Of a stretch of 64,000 bases of DNA, positions 25,037 to 33,468 are shown piece after piece. The notes under the pieces are model-generated. The model was not told the origin of the DNA. It saw only the letters and a program-made list of their open reading frames with translations, and searched no databases. Position 1 is the stretch's first letter. Every line of letters begins with the position of its first letter. The position numbers were made by a program, and so were the translations under genes. The DNA is from Sporosarcina sp. Marseille-Q4063 (GTDB lineage: Bacteria; Bacillota; Bacilli; Bacillales_A; Planococcaceae): contig NZ_CP070502.1 of the NCBI RefSeq assembly GCF_018309085.1, positions 1,984,001 to 2,048,000 on the forward strand, written 5' to 3'.

Positions 25037-25085
25037 AAAAACATGATTATAACGGTTCCGAATCAATTAATAACGAGGTGACTAC

Positions 25086-25526
25086 ATGAAAAAAACCTTA
25101 TTTTTTATGTGTGTTTTATTTTTTATAATAAGTTTTAGTTTATATCCAAAAGCTGAATCTACAGATTTCCCCTATCTAAAACCTGTGTGCCCTGTTTCTG
25201 ATGAGTTAATAAAAACGAATGATAACGATAAAGATGAGCTCTTACAAAAACTAAATAAATTAATTCCAGATGCCTATCCAGATGATATATACAGTGAATG
25301 GATCGTGAAAGAAGCAAAACCTTTACGCTCATTAATCGGAGTCCCTTACGAGGAGGCCTATTATGGAATGGCAAATAAGTTATGCAATAAAAAAACAGCT
25401 AATTACTCTTGGTTAATTAAAGTTGAATTTCCTAAGTTATTACCGTCTGCAAGTGCTGCTTCAGGGGTAATGTTTGTCATTAAAGATAAAGACAACGGGT
25501 GGCATGTTTGGTATACCTATCGATAA
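25086..25526 (+). CDS. Secreted hypothetical protein (146 residues)
   Basis: A signal peptide (MKKTLFFMCVLFFIISFSLY, probable cleavage after PKAES) precedes a soluble domain of about 120 residues. The DNA is markedly AT-rich compared with its neighbours. I recognise no family. Segments KLNKLIPDAYPDDIYSEW and LPSASAASGVMFVIKDKDN suggest a small mixed fold. The ribosome binding site is GAGGTG. It lies between two terminators and is its own unit. Confidence 0.65.
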   Translation: MKKTLFFMCVLFFIISFSLYPKAESTDFPYLKPVCPVSDELIKTNDNDKDELLQKLNKLIPDAYPDDIYSEWIVKEAKPLRSLIGVPYEEAYYGMANKLCNKKTANYSWLIKVEFPKLLPSASAASGVMFVIKDKDNGWHVWYTYR

Positions 25527-25538
25527 TACGACTAAAGA

Positions 25539-25585
25539 AAATCACTCATCCATTATAATAAAATAAATGAGTGATTTCTTTTTAA
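25539..25585. terminator. Bidirectional terminator between convergent genes
   Basis: AAATCACTCAT (25539-25549) pairs with ATGAGTGATTT (25567-25577), followed by CTTTTT on the plus strand. The minus strand side also has T residues (AAAGAAAATC on plus), serving the methyltransferase gene. Confidence 0.8.
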
Positions 25586-25591
25586 AACTTT

Positions 25592-26218
25592 TTATTTCGA
25601 TATTACAAATACTCCCCCGCAATGGGATATGCGGTGAAATTCCAATGTACAAACATCACCCAGAACTGAATGAATTTCATCTGCAACAAAATAAAATTCA
25701 TCTTCATCCCAATAACCAGCACTTTCCTTTCTGCATTTTTCAAGATCTTCACGTGTTTGAAAAGCGATATCGCCAATGAAAATCTTGCCATCGTCGTTTA
25801 GTAAAGGTAGTAGTTGTTGAATGAATGTGATTTTAGCTTCATCTGTTAAATGGTGCAGTGCATAGCTGCTGACGATTGCATCATATTTCTTGGTTATAAT
25901 TTCATTAGGTATACCATTTGAAATATCCCACTCGATTAAATTCGCCAGCGGCATTTTGGCTTGAGCTATCGCAATCATTTCGCCCGAGAAATCTATCCCA
26001 TCTATTTGATGTCCATTTTCGTATAGTTTACTCGTTAACACGCCCGTACCAAATCCGATATCCAATACCTTGGATTGAACAGTTTGCATCACTTCATTAA
26101 AAATCGTATTTAAGATTTTTTTATAGCCAGCGAATGGATATACATTACTTTCTTCACTTACTTTTACCGTTTGATCGTACTCATTTGCCCATAAATCGAA
26201 ACCTTGCTTGTTTAGCAT
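25592..26218 (-). CDS. SAM-dependent methyltransferase, class I
   Basis: The 208-residue protein has motif I VLDIGFGTGVLTSKLYENG, motif II IDGIDFSGEMIAIAQ and the post-I SSYALHHLTDE segment of small-molecule methyltransferases. It is cytosolic. Similar enzymes are common in Firmicutes, and the acceptor cannot be told from sequence. A GGAGGGC site precedes the ATG. It is the first of a long series of minus-strand accessory enzymes. Confidence 0.82.
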   Translation of the reverse strand: MLNKQGFDLWANEYDQTVKVSEESNVYPFAGYKKILNTIFNEVMQTVQSKVLDIGFGTGVLTSKLYENGHQIDGIDFSGEMIAIAQAKMPLANLIEWDISNGIPNEIITKKYDAIVSSYALHHLTDEAKITFIQQLLPLLNDDGKIFIGDIAFQTREDLEKCRKESAGYWDEDEFYFVADEIHSVLGDVCTLEFHRISHCGGVFVISK

Positions 26219-26370
26219 TAAATGCCCTCCTAGTAGTAGAACGACTGGCGAGCATTCTATTTACCCGATTAGTCGCGCATTTTGTCTCCATTGCTACTCT
26301 GTTGTTGAATTGTTGGATTATTTTTCATAACAAACTCCACCTTTCCTAGTTACTACAATATTACCATAAT

Positions 26371-26913
26371 TCACAAGTGACTATAAGATTCGTCGAACAG
26401 AATATCCTTTGTTTCCTTAGGCGTTGCAAACCATTTTAATAGTTGGTTATGATGATTGATGATTTGCTGAGCGGAAAGTTCCGCGGAATCCCAAGTGCTA
26501 TGCGCATCGGAGACCAATGTCACTTCATATCCTAAACTAAATGCCCTTCTGCAAGTGGTGTCAACACAAATTTCGCTTTGAATACCTGTCAGTACCAAGT
26601 GTTCGATATTCTGCTTTTGAAGTTGGTTATGTAAATCTGTCTTGTAAAAAGAGTCAGGCGTCGTCTTCTGAATGATATTACTAGATGAAGTTGGTCTGAC
26701 TTCGGGATGAATTTTCCAACCCTCAGTCCCCTTTTCTAATACGCCGCCAGTCATCGCATTGTGCTGAATATAGAATATTGGAATGTTATGTTTTCTAGCA
26801 TCAACGATAAGATGTTTTATGTTGAAAAGAATTTGTTCCGAATTGTATACAGAGTCTTCTTTCGTGAACATACCATTTTGAACATCAATAATTAAAAGAG
26901 CCGTCTTTTTCAT
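26371..26913 (-). CDS. Isochorismatase-like cysteine hydrolase
   Basis: The 180-residue protein starts MKKTALLIIDVQNGMF, with the catalytic Asp in LIIDVQNG, Lys or equivalent in the KTTPDSFYKT region, and the nucleophile in GIQSEICVDTTCRRAF (Cys of EICV). Members hydrolyse amides or vinyl ethers (nicotinamidase, isochorismatase, N-carbamoylsarcosine amidase). The start at 26913 is backed by GGGGGG six bases upstream; an in-frame ATG at 26952 abuts the GNAT stop codon and lacks a site. It follows the GNAT gene in the same direction. Confidence 0.83.
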   Translation of the reverse strand: MKKTALLIIDVQNGMFTKEDSVYNSEQILFNIKHLIVDARKHNIPIFYIQHNAMTGGVLEKGTEGWKIHPEVRPTSSSNIIQKTTPDSFYKTDLHNQLQKQNIEHLVLTGIQSEICVDTTCRRAFSLGYEVTLVSDAHSTWDSAELSAQQIINHHNQLLKWFATPKETKDILFDESYSHL

Positions 26914-26952
26914 ATTGAACCCCCCACTCGTTTGTTTACTAGAATGAATCAT

Positions 26953-27438
26953 TCAGGAATCGCGATCAATTGCCGTCATATAGTAAATCAAAAAATCAGT
27001 CCATCGCTCATTTTCAAAAGAAAACTTTTCTCTCACACATTCGAACTGAAAACCGGTTCTCTCTGCAAGCTGAATAGATGGCTTATTATCAAGGCTAATA
27101 TGTAATTCGATTCGATGAAAGCCCAATGTCGAGAAAAAAACTTTCGTTGCAGCTAACACACTTTCAGTCGCATAACCGTTTTTCCAAAACTGATTGTGGA
27201 TGGAATAACCCATCATCGCCCATTGATAGTCACTGCGTAAAATTTTTGTTAGTTCTACCTTTCCAACATTAACGCCATCTTCTTTTCGAAATAAACCTAA
27301 AATATACATGTCATCCTTAACAGCCATTTCACGAAAACCATTAATCCATTTAACAAACCAGGCTTCTGTAGATAATGGCATATCTAATGGGCGGATGATT
27401 AATCTCTCGGTTTCAATATGCAACTGAAAATTTTTCAA
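26953..27438 (-). CDS. GNAT acetyltransferase, RimJ/RimL type
   Basis: The 161-residue protein opens with FQLHIETERLIIRPLDM, the usual start of RimJ/RimL-like acetyltransferases, and has the acetyl-CoA loop in WKNGYATESVLAATKVFF plus HRIELHISLDNKPSIQLAERTGF. The substrate is probably a protein N-terminus or a small amine. It starts 11 bp after the VOC gene ends and is in one transcription unit with it and the hydrolase downstream. Confidence 0.85.
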   Translation of the reverse strand: MKNFQLHIETERLIIRPLDMPLSTEAWFVKWINGFREMAVKDDMYILGLFRKEDGVNVGKVELTKILRSDYQWAMMGYSIHNQFWKNGYATESVLAATKVFFSTLGFHRIELHISLDNKPSIQLAERTGFQFECVREKFSFENERWTDFLIYYMTAIDRDS

Positions 27439-27449
27439 AAAAACCCTCC

Positions 27450-27845
27450 TTACGGTGCTACTAATTCTACTTTTATACGATCAGGATCTTCGAAAAAGAC
27501 GGCATAATAATCTTTCCCGCCGGCGTATGGATGCCTATCCGTATAAAGTATCGTAACGCCCATTGCCTTTAACTTCCGGGTAATATCATCAACCTGCGCA
27601 CGTGTTGCTGCATGGAACGCTAAATGATTAAGCCCCACTCGGCTTCTGTAGTAAGGAACATCCAAAAACCTTTCTTCCGTTTGAACAAAAACAATATACG
27701 TTTCACCAAGCCGCAAACTGATTCCGCCATCCCACTTTTGGAACACATCATAGCCCAATTCTCCTAAGAACCAACTCCAAAATTCAACCGTTTTCTTCAA
27801 ATCAGACACATAAATTTCTACGTGATGAAGAACTCCTTTTGACAA
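27450..27845 (-). CDS. VOC family (glyoxalase-like) protein
   Basis: The 131-residue protein has two beta-alpha-beta-beta-beta modules with HHVEIYVSDLKKTVEFW at the N-terminus, LNHLAFHA in the middle and YYAVFFEDPDRIKVELV at the end, giving the His and Glu metal ligands of the vicinal oxygen chelate fold. Functions range from glyoxalase and dioxygenase to fosfomycin or bleomycin resistance. Nothing here separates them. Translation starts at TTG (27845), 6 bases after GGGGGAG. Confidence 0.82.
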   Translation of the reverse strand: MSKGVLHHVEIYVSDLKKTVEFWSWFLGELGYDVFQKWDGGISLRLGETYIVFVQTEERFLDVPYYRSRVGLNHLAFHAATRAQVDDITRKLKAMGVTILYTDRHPYAGGKDYYAVFFEDPDRIKVELVAP

Positions 27846-27877
27846 TTAAACTCCCCCTTATCAAACGTAATAAACTC

Positions 27878-28390
27878 TTATATATATGCAGGTAAGTCCT
27901 TTATACTTTTTATTTCATAAATATTGTCATTACAATAAGTAGAACCTACACCTATGCCAAAACCCTGCATTTTCATATTGATAGTTAATTCAATATCCAC
28001 CGGCGAATCGCCAACCATAAATGATTTATTAATATTTATATCCGGATATTTTTTTAATGCGTCCATAATCATTCCCGTTTGTGGCTTAATACAAGTACAC
28101 CCTTCATTTCGTTTATGGGGGCAATAAAATATATCCAAAACTTCAATTCCGTGAAGAGCCAACTCATTTAGCATCATTTCTGTAATTTCTTTGTACTGTT
28201 CCATCAATATAAATCCTTCATTTAGTAAATATTGATTTGTAATGATAATAATTTCATAGCCTTTTTCCTTAACAGATTTTAAAGTCTCAATTGAATCTGG
28301 CAAAAACACCGGTTTTTTGATGTATGTCCATTCATGATCCGGATAGTCTTCAATTATCGTTCCATCTCTGTCAAAAAATGCAACTTTCAA
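27878..28390 (-). CDS. HAD-superfamily phosphatase, GmhB/HisB-like (HAD-IIIA)
   Basis: The sequence LKVAFFDRDGTIIEDYPDHE is HAD motif I, KKPVFLPDSIETLKSV precedes motif II IIITNQ, CPHKRNEGCTCIKPQTGMI is the zinc-binding Cys cluster and Lys motif of the D,D-heptose-bisphosphate/histidinol phosphatase group, and MVGDSPVDIELTINM is motif IV. Length fits. I favour the TTG at 28390, which has GAGGGTG six bases upstream; the in-frame ATG at 28405 overlaps that site and has no site of its own. Substrate unknown. Confidence 0.83.
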   Translation of the reverse strand: MKVAFFDRDGTIIEDYPDHEWTYIKKPVFLPDSIETLKSVKEKGYEIIIITNQYLLNEGFILMEQYKEITEMMLNELALHGIEVLDIFYCPHKRNEGCTCIKPQTGMIMDALKKYPDININKSFMVGDSPVDIELTINMKMQGFGIGVGSTYCNDNIYEIKSIKDLPAYI

Positions 28391-28507
28391 TTTAGACACC
28401 CTCATTTCTTATTAATAACCTTTATTGCCCATCGTGACTATTAATAAAACTTCATATTTTGATGGGCTCCTTATTTATCGATTTATGCGCTTACTCTTTT
28501 CCACATG

Positions 28508-29086
28508 CTAAACAGCGCATATCTTTGTCTTTTTCCCCGTAAATTCGCAGCTCTTTTTAATTCCACACGCCTCACATACTTCAATTTCTATTTGAGGTAC
28601 TTCGCCGTTCTCAGCAGCTGGAACCCAAGCTGTTTCATAAAGGGTTTTACTCATTCCATAGTCAATCAACACTAACTCATTTTTATTATTTAGTCCGTAA
28701 TTGCTGCTATCCCTAATATCAAACACATCGAATTTAGTGTCGAGTAGTTCCAGACATTCTTCAAACTGGTTAGGAAAGTCCCAAAAACCTACTCGCTCAT
28801 TTATGTCAAAGGATTGATAATCGTACATGGGTAATTCTTTAAAATAGTGTTGAATGCACACTTGTTCATCCGCATAATAAGTCGGTGCAAACATCTTCCC
28901 AAAATCATTTTTCTTCATGTATTTATAAATTTCAAGTTCTCGTTGAGATTGCAAGTACCCGATTTCATGAAGATTTACTTTAAATACATAATTCTCCCAA
29001 CGATATACTTTTCTCGTGGATCCTATTCCGACAAAATTATTCTCTACACAAAAAGACTGCCAATCGCGAAGGAGCTCTGCAATCAC
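28508..29086 (-). CDS. Protein-kinase-like fold protein, C-terminal zinc ribbon frameshifted
   Basis: The N-terminal part (FVGIGSTRKVYRWENYVFKVN) looks like a kinase glycine loop and lysine strand, and ELVLIDYGMSKTL resembles the DFG region, so a kinase or phosphotransferase-like fold is likely, though a catalytic HRD is not clear. The frame ends CEACGIKKSCEFTGKKTKICAV. With one more G in the GGGG run (plus 28535-28538) it would continue GEKDKDMRCLACGKE and stop at 28491, completing a CxxC...CxxC zinc ribbon. The present end is thus probably a frameshift. GTG start at 29086 with GGAGGG upstream. Function unknown. Confidence 0.7.
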   Translation of the reverse strand: MIAELLRDWQSFCVENNFVGIGSTRKVYRWENYVFKVNLHEIGYLQSQRELEIYKYMKKNDFGKMFAPTYYADEQVCIQHYFKELPMYDYQSFDINERVGFWDFPNQFEECLELLDTKFDVFDIRDSSNYGLNNKNELVLIDYGMSKTLYETAWVPAAENGEVPQIEIEVCEACGIKKSCEFTGKKTKICAV

Positions 29087-29113
29087 AATAATCCCTCCAA
29101 TAAATCACTACAA

Positions 29114-29599
29114 TTACGTCCATGTTTGATCTAATTTATCCGAATAAAAGCCAATCGCTTTCTTATAATCTAGTATTTCTTCATTTGTTGTCGTCTCAAT
29201 CAAAGAATTTAGCAATAACTCCATTGCACGGCCATGCTCTTTTAAATTGTATAAAGTCATCGCATAAAAGACTTTAATGGCTTCATTGTTTGGGTACAAG
29301 TCAATTCCCTTTTGAAATATTTCTTCAGACTTTGCGTATTCACCTAATGTTCGATATGTACTTCCCAATCCTATGATGGCACCTTCCAAGTCTTTTCCTG
29401 ATAATCCGAGTTGAATCGCATTTTCATAATAAGACACTGCTTTTGATTCCAAACCCAACACATCAAAACTCCACGCGCATTGATAGTTGATGAACGCATC
29501 ATTTGGATATTCATCTACTAACTTGATAAGCAATTCGTTCGATTCCTTTTGTTTACCTGTTTTCCTCATTTCAATTGCCTTATCTATTTCTATTTGCAT
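29114..29599 (-). CDS. Tetratricopeptide repeat protein
   Basis: The 161-residue all-helical protein has about four TPR units (for example INYQCAWSFDVLGLESKAVS, GLGSTYRTLGEYAKSEEIF, FYAMTLYNLKEHGRAMELL). It has no signal peptide and is cytosolic. TPR proteins act as protein-binding scaffolds; no partner is indicated. It sits 27 bp before the kinase-like gene and may share its mRNA. Confidence 0.82.
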   Translation of the reverse strand: MQIEIDKAIEMRKTGKQKESNELLIKLVDEYPNDAFINYQCAWSFDVLGLESKAVSYYENAIQLGLSGKDLEGAIIGLGSTYRTLGEYAKSEEIFQKGIDLYPNNEAIKVFYAMTLYNLKEHGRAMELLLNSLIETTTNEEILDYKKAIGFYSDKLDQTWT

Positions 29600-29697
29600 T
29601 GGGTCCGCCTACCTATTCATTTTTAATTAATCTAATATTAACACAACTCTACATAAATTATTACTAGTATAATAAAAAAAGTCGCCTAAGCAACCAA

Positions 29698-30159
29698 TTA
29701 ATTTACTTCTATGGAGAAAGCATAGTATGCATCGCCGTGGGATACGTTCGCTTCTTTTTCATCCATCCAAAATACGCTATAGATATAATAATAGATTCCT
29801 TCTTCCGTTGGAGCTGTGAATCGATTATTTTCCATCTTTACTTCCGTATCATCATTTTCGTTATCCATCTTTCCTAAGTAGATCTCGTTAGGTTGTGGGT
29901 TATAGTTCATCACGATGGTTATTTTTTCACCCCGGTTTACCTTTATAGGATCTTTTCCTTCTAAAAGTTTATGTGGCCCCACAGTATCTGCGCACATGTT
30001 TTTCCAACAATAGCTGCCAAGCACGGTTGCATATGTCTCATTTCCAATTTTCACAACGGTTTTTGGCGGCTTTTCCCCTGACATGGATTCAGCTTCACTC
30101 GAACATCCGGTCAAACCAATCCCTAGAAACAGCAAAAGTAATAACAACCACCTGTTCAT
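29698..30159 (-). CDS. Putative lipoprotein (153 residues)
   Basis: MNRWLLLLLLFLGIGLTGC is a lipoprotein signal with LTGC lipobox. The mature part (about 133 residues) has a Cys pair (SYCWKNMCADT) and an Ig-like strand pattern (GEKITIVMNYNPQPNEIYL, FTAPTEEGIYYYIYSVFW). Such proteins are anchored on the outer face of the membrane. I do not recognise the family. GGGGGGAT precedes the ATG. Confidence 0.72.
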   Translation of the reverse strand: MNRWLLLLLLFLGIGLTGCSSEAESMSGEKPPKTVVKIGNETYATVLGSYCWKNMCADTVGPHKLLEGKDPIKVNRGEKITIVMNYNPQPNEIYLGKMDNENDDTEVKMENNRFTAPTEEGIYYYIYSVFWMDEKEANVSHGDAYYAFSIEVN

Positions 30160-30210
30160 ACAATCCCCCCATTTATATATTAGACGGAATTGTTGAATTA
30201 AAGTTACTCT

Positions 30211-30726
30211 TTAGCACAATTTGATGACATATGTTTTTGCAATGATGTCGTAAAGGGATTGTTTATTTTTCGTGAAAATCGTGGTTAATATATAAACAAA
30301 TATGAGTGCATAAATGACGCCGCCAATTAAGGAATAACTTATCGGTACAGCTTCATCACCTATAGCTACCATGCGATAAACAAGAAAATGCGATAGCTCC
30401 CAAGGGAAAAACTTCAGGACTGTCCGAAAAATTGCTCGCGGTATGGATAATGCTTTTCCGTTTGCATCTACTACCCGAATACCCATCTTTTTCTTTCCAA
30501 TCGATTGGCCGCCAATGACTGAATCACAAACAATAAAATAAATAGAAATCGGTAATGTCACCATTAAGAAGCCCATGAATTGGGCCGTAATGAGTGATCC
30601 TTGAAACAACTCTTGAATAGATGGAAATAAGAATATATTCAACACAACTAACAAAACTAAGTAAGCAAAAATGAGGACGTAATCAATTAAGAAAGCTTTT
30701 AGACGTATTAAAAAAGTAACGTTCAT
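30211..30726 (-). CDS. RDD family membrane protein
   Basis: The 171-residue protein has three or four membrane helices and the RDD pattern: an Arg in the first helix region (FLIRLKAFLIDYVLIFAY), an Asp pair in LIDYV, and GGQSIGKKKMGIRVVD. RDD proteins are poorly understood, with some linked to ion exchange. AGGAGG lies before the ATG. It is divergent from the gene at 30819. Confidence 0.85.
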   Translation of the reverse strand: MNVTFLIRLKAFLIDYVLIFAYLVLLVVLNIFLFPSIQELFQGSLITAQFMGFLMVTLPISIYFIVCDSVIGGQSIGKKKMGIRVVDANGKALSIPRAIFRTVLKFFPWELSHFLVYRMVAIGDEAVPISYSLIGGVIYALIFVYILTTIFTKNKQSLYDIIAKTYVIKLC

Positions 30727-30818
30727 GCGCTATACCTCCTCTTTTAACATATTGATAAAAATTATGTAGGCAACATAGTAATACTTTGGTAATATGAAAG
30801 AAAACTAGGTGGTGTATT

Positions 30819-31487
30819 ATGTCTTCGAATCATAAATCTCCTGGCATTTCAAACGCGCTCCAATATTCCTTACTTTTTGTTTCGGGTGTCATTCTTACGG
30901 TTATTCTTCTTATACTTGAATTTCCTAGCGGGCTTGTCATCGTTATCATTATGGGACTTTCTGTTTCCATTTTCACGATTCGACCGATGTACCTCATTTA
31001 CAAATCAAAATCACTTCCCGCAATTAATCGGTACGTCATCAAAAATCAGAAAAAGCCGATGTTCGGATATGCTTATGCACTCGCTCATGGGGATAACCAG
31101 GATATCGAAGATTCTTTAAAAAGGATTTTGAAAAAGTATAAACAGAAAGAAATACAAACGGTCTACGGAGCTAATTTAGCACTACACCATAGTGATGCAG
31201 ATGCTTTACTAGAATTTGCAGAAAAAATGACCAGAAAAGATTATAAAGAATATTACTTAGGTGCGGCTCATTTGTTGAGCAGTGATGAAGTGTTGGCCAA
31301 TAAATTCGTAGCGAAACTGTCAACACCATGGATGATTCACTCATCGAACGCATCCATCGCGCTACGCAACAAAGACGGGGAAACATTCCGATTGGAAGCA
31401 AATCGATCTGTAGAGAGTGCTGCGGGTTTACAAAGATATATTTTGTATCATATGTTTGAACGGATGGAAGAAGAAAAGTTTTCGTAA
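30819..31487 (+). CDS. Hypothetical protein with two N-terminal membrane helices
   Basis: Residues about 15-33 and 37-55 are hydrophobic (LQYSLLFVSGVILTVILLIL, GLVIVIIMGLSVSIFTI). The rest is a cytosolic helical domain (AYALAHGDNQDIEDSLKRIL, DYKEYYLGAAHLLSSDEVL) that resembles helical repeats. No family recognised. Start at 30819 with AGGTGGTG upstream; single-gene unit. Confidence 0.7.
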   Translation: MSSNHKSPGISNALQYSLLFVSGVILTVILLILEFPSGLVIVIIMGLSVSIFTIRPMYLIYKSKSLPAINRYVIKNQKKPMFGYAYALAHGDNQDIEDSLKRILKKYKQKEIQTVYGANLALHHSDADALLEFAEKMTRKDYKEYYLGAAHLLSSDEVLANKFVAKLSTPWMIHSSNASIALRNKDGETFRLEANRSVESAAGLQRYILYHMFERMEEEKFS

Positions 31488-31495
31488 ATAACTTT

Positions 31496-31521
31496 AGGGT
31501 GTAACGTCAAAGCTACACCCT
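31496..31521. terminator. Hairpin between convergent genes
   Basis: AGGGTGTA (31496-31503) pairs with TACACCCT (31514-31521) around a 10-base loop. The T run is poor on both strands, so termination is likely but not strong. Confidence 0.55.
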
Positions 31522-31542
31522 GTTAAAATAACTTGCCCCCAC

Positions 31543-32235
31543 CTATTTAACTTTAACCGGTGTAGCGATACTTAGGTCCACTAAATAAGCTGTTGGATTA
31601 TCATGATCATCCTGTAAATCAATGATTACATTTGTAAATCCTGCTTCACCGACTATTACTCCGTCAAATTTTATACTTAAAACAATATAATCTTTATTGA
31701 AGTAATTTATTTTTACTATTCCTGCCCCGCTAGTTTTCAGACCAAGTTTTTTGGAAATATGTTTATATTTAAGCTCAAATTCTGACTCATATATATCATT
31801 TCCCTCTATATAATTCTCAATTGCTTGGATTCGTTGGCTACCTTCCCCAAGCTGTTCTTTATCGCCATCGATGTAAACGAACTTACCATCGTTACTTAAA
31901 AGATCATCTTTTTTAAGTTTGATTAGTTTATTCTTATTGGTATCAAGAATGTCAACACGATTAAATAACTCTTTATATTTGCCATTTTCATCTACTGATG
32001 GAAACGAACCATAAAAGTTTTCTAGTTTTTTCGAATCAACTATATCAATAGTTTCTTCGTGTTTAAGTTGCGTCAAAGTTATGTTAGATAGGTTATTATC
32101 AATGAAAAGATAATATAATTCTCTTTTCATACCAATTTTCTCGATATCCTCAAGCGTCAATACAAAACTATTCTCATTCACTGCAATGATATTTACAATA
32201 AAACCTTTAGCTATTTCAAAATTATTCATCTTCAT
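31543..32235 (-). CDS. Hypothetical cytosolic protein (230 residues)
   Basis: There is no signal peptide or membrane segment. The sequence is rich in Lys, Asp and Ile, with strand-rich ends (AKGFIVNIIAVNENSFVLTL; FTNVIIDLQDDHDNPTAYLV). I recognise no domain. The DNA is AT-rich like the next three genes. It follows the lipoprotein gene by 25 bp and is probably in the same unit. Confidence 0.6.
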   Translation of the reverse strand: MKMNNFEIAKGFIVNIIAVNENSFVLTLEDIEKIGMKRELYYLFIDNNLSNITLTQLKHEETIDIVDSKKLENFYGSFPSVDENGKYKELFNRVDILDTNKNKLIKLKKDDLLSNDGKFVYIDGDKEQLGEGSQRIQAIENYIEGNDIYESEFELKYKHISKKLGLKTSGAGIVKINYFNKDYIVLSIKFDGVIVGEAGFTNVIIDLQDDHDNPTAYLVDLSIATPVKVK

Positions 32236-32260
32236 TAATTCATCCAGGTCTAGTATGCTT

Positions 32261-32701
32261 TCATTTCCTCTTATTTTTATTAAATAATTGATTGCTTTCT
32301 ACTTTTTCTATTGAAGGTAAGTTCCTAGCTTCCTCGCTGCTTAATGGGTGATGGAGAGCTGTGACATTTTCTTTTAACTTTTTAATCGAAGCCTGAACAT
32401 CATTGGTTTCAAATAATCGATTGTATTCTTTTTTCAATTGTACTTCCGTAAACTTATAGTAATTTATTTTCCCTAGTTTTTCAGTATGATTTTTCACCGA
32501 ATAGATAAAGGCATTATCCTCTTTGATAAGCTCGTTATCCCCGTTTAATAAATAGCTTTTCATAAACTCCATTAATGCAGGAGTATCTTCTGTTGGAAAT
32601 CCTTCCTCGTAGGTCACGTTTCCATTTATGCAGCCGAAGAGAAGTAGAGCACTTGTTAATATGCATACCAAACCAATAAACCTTTTTCTATTCAATGTCA
32701 T
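32261..32701 (-). CDS. Putative lipoprotein (146 residues)
   Basis: RKRFIGLVCILTSALLLFGC is a lipoprotein signal with LFGC lipobox. The mature protein is mostly helical and charged. Its opening, NGNVTYEEGFPTEDTPALME, vaguely recalls NSNLTYTEINSGKANKDLRS in the lipoprotein at 33029, so the two could be distant paralogues. Family unknown. It overlaps the preceding frame by 14 bp. Confidence 0.62.
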   Translation of the reverse strand: MTLNRKRFIGLVCILTSALLLFGCINGNVTYEEGFPTEDTPALMEFMKSYLLNGDNELIKEDNAFIYSVKNHTEKLGKINYYKFTEVQLKKEYNRLFETNDVQASIKKLKENVTALHHPLSSEEARNLPSIEKVESNQLFNKNKRK

Positions 32702-32972
32702 TCCCTACTCCCTTTTGCTTCTGCTTTAGATTCACATTCCTAATTAATTCGATAAAGTCCTCATCTACAGTTTCATTATTATGTCCTGGTTTATACAGTA
32801 ATCCGATGCCTTTCACCTCATATTTTAATCGGGTGTCAATTATACTTCCCAACAATTTTCCTTGTTGACTATCGATTGAAACAACATCATCACCTGTAGT
32901 TTCTTTTATTCCTGGATTGTAGCTCGAACCTTTAAAGACAAGTCTATAGCCACCCACTGCCGTTATTTCCAT
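32688..32972 (-). CDS. Hypothetical protein with undefined 5' end
   Basis: The ATG-initiated frame gives 94 residues starting MEITAVGGYRLVFKGSSYNP. The reading frame stays open for about 26 codons upstream with protein-like sequence (EWKIVSIKNLHAANPEVYRK), but has no ATG, GTG or TTG there and no ribosome binding site before 32972. The gene may have lost its start or suffered a small indel near the end of the upstream lipoprotein gene. No family recognised. Confidence 0.45.
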   Translation of the reverse strand: MEITAVGGYRLVFKGSSYNPGIKETTGDDVVSIDSQQGKLLGSIIDTRLKYEVKGIGLLYKPGHNNETVDEDFIELIRNVNLKQKQKGVGNDIE

Positions 32973-33028
32973 TTCATCAAGTTTTCGATAAACTTCGGGA
33001 TTTGCAGCGTGTAAATTCTTGATACTTA

Positions 33029-33454
33029 CTATTTTCCACTCCCCGATACCATCTCAAATGGAACTTCTGCGCCGTTTGCAAAGGCTTGGATTTTGTCGTA
33101 CTTTTGATCTTGCCTAATTTTATAGAGTGCTTGATGTTTTAAGTTTTCATTGGAATCGTCTTCCGTATACGCTACTTCGTAGAAAACATTCAATGTGTCT
33201 CCGTCACCTTCTACATCAAATTTGGTGAAATATGCCGCTTTATCCCCTTGTTGAACGTTACGGCCGTTTAAAAAAATATAAATCTCTTTCTCTCCGTTGT
33301 AATAAAGATAGGCTCCGTTTTCATCATCAATTACTTCCAGAAAACTACGGAGATCTTTATTGGCCTTTCCGCTATTTATTTCAGTATAGGTTAAATTTGA
33401 ATTACATCCCGACAATAAAAAAATTAATCCTACTAGCATGAGTAATTTCTTCAT
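33029..33454 (-). CDS. Putative lipoprotein (141 residues)
   Basis: MKKLLMLVGLIFLLSGC is a short lipoprotein signal with LLSGC lipobox. The mature domain alternates strands and acidic loops (ENGAYLYYNGEKEIYIFLNG, GDTLNVFYEVAYTEDDSNEN), consistent with a small beta-rich extracellular domain. Not assigned to a family. GGGAGGGG precedes the ATG. It lies 14 bp after the methyltransferase gene. Confidence 0.68.
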   Translation of the reverse strand: MKKLLMLVGLIFLLSGCNSNLTYTEINSGKANKDLRSFLEVIDDENGAYLYYNGEKEIYIFLNGRNVQQGDKAAYFTKFDVEGDGDTLNVFYEVAYTEDDSNENLKHQALYKIRQDQKYDKIQAFANGAEVPFEMVSGSGK

Positions 33455-33468
33455 GTGAATTCCCCTCC

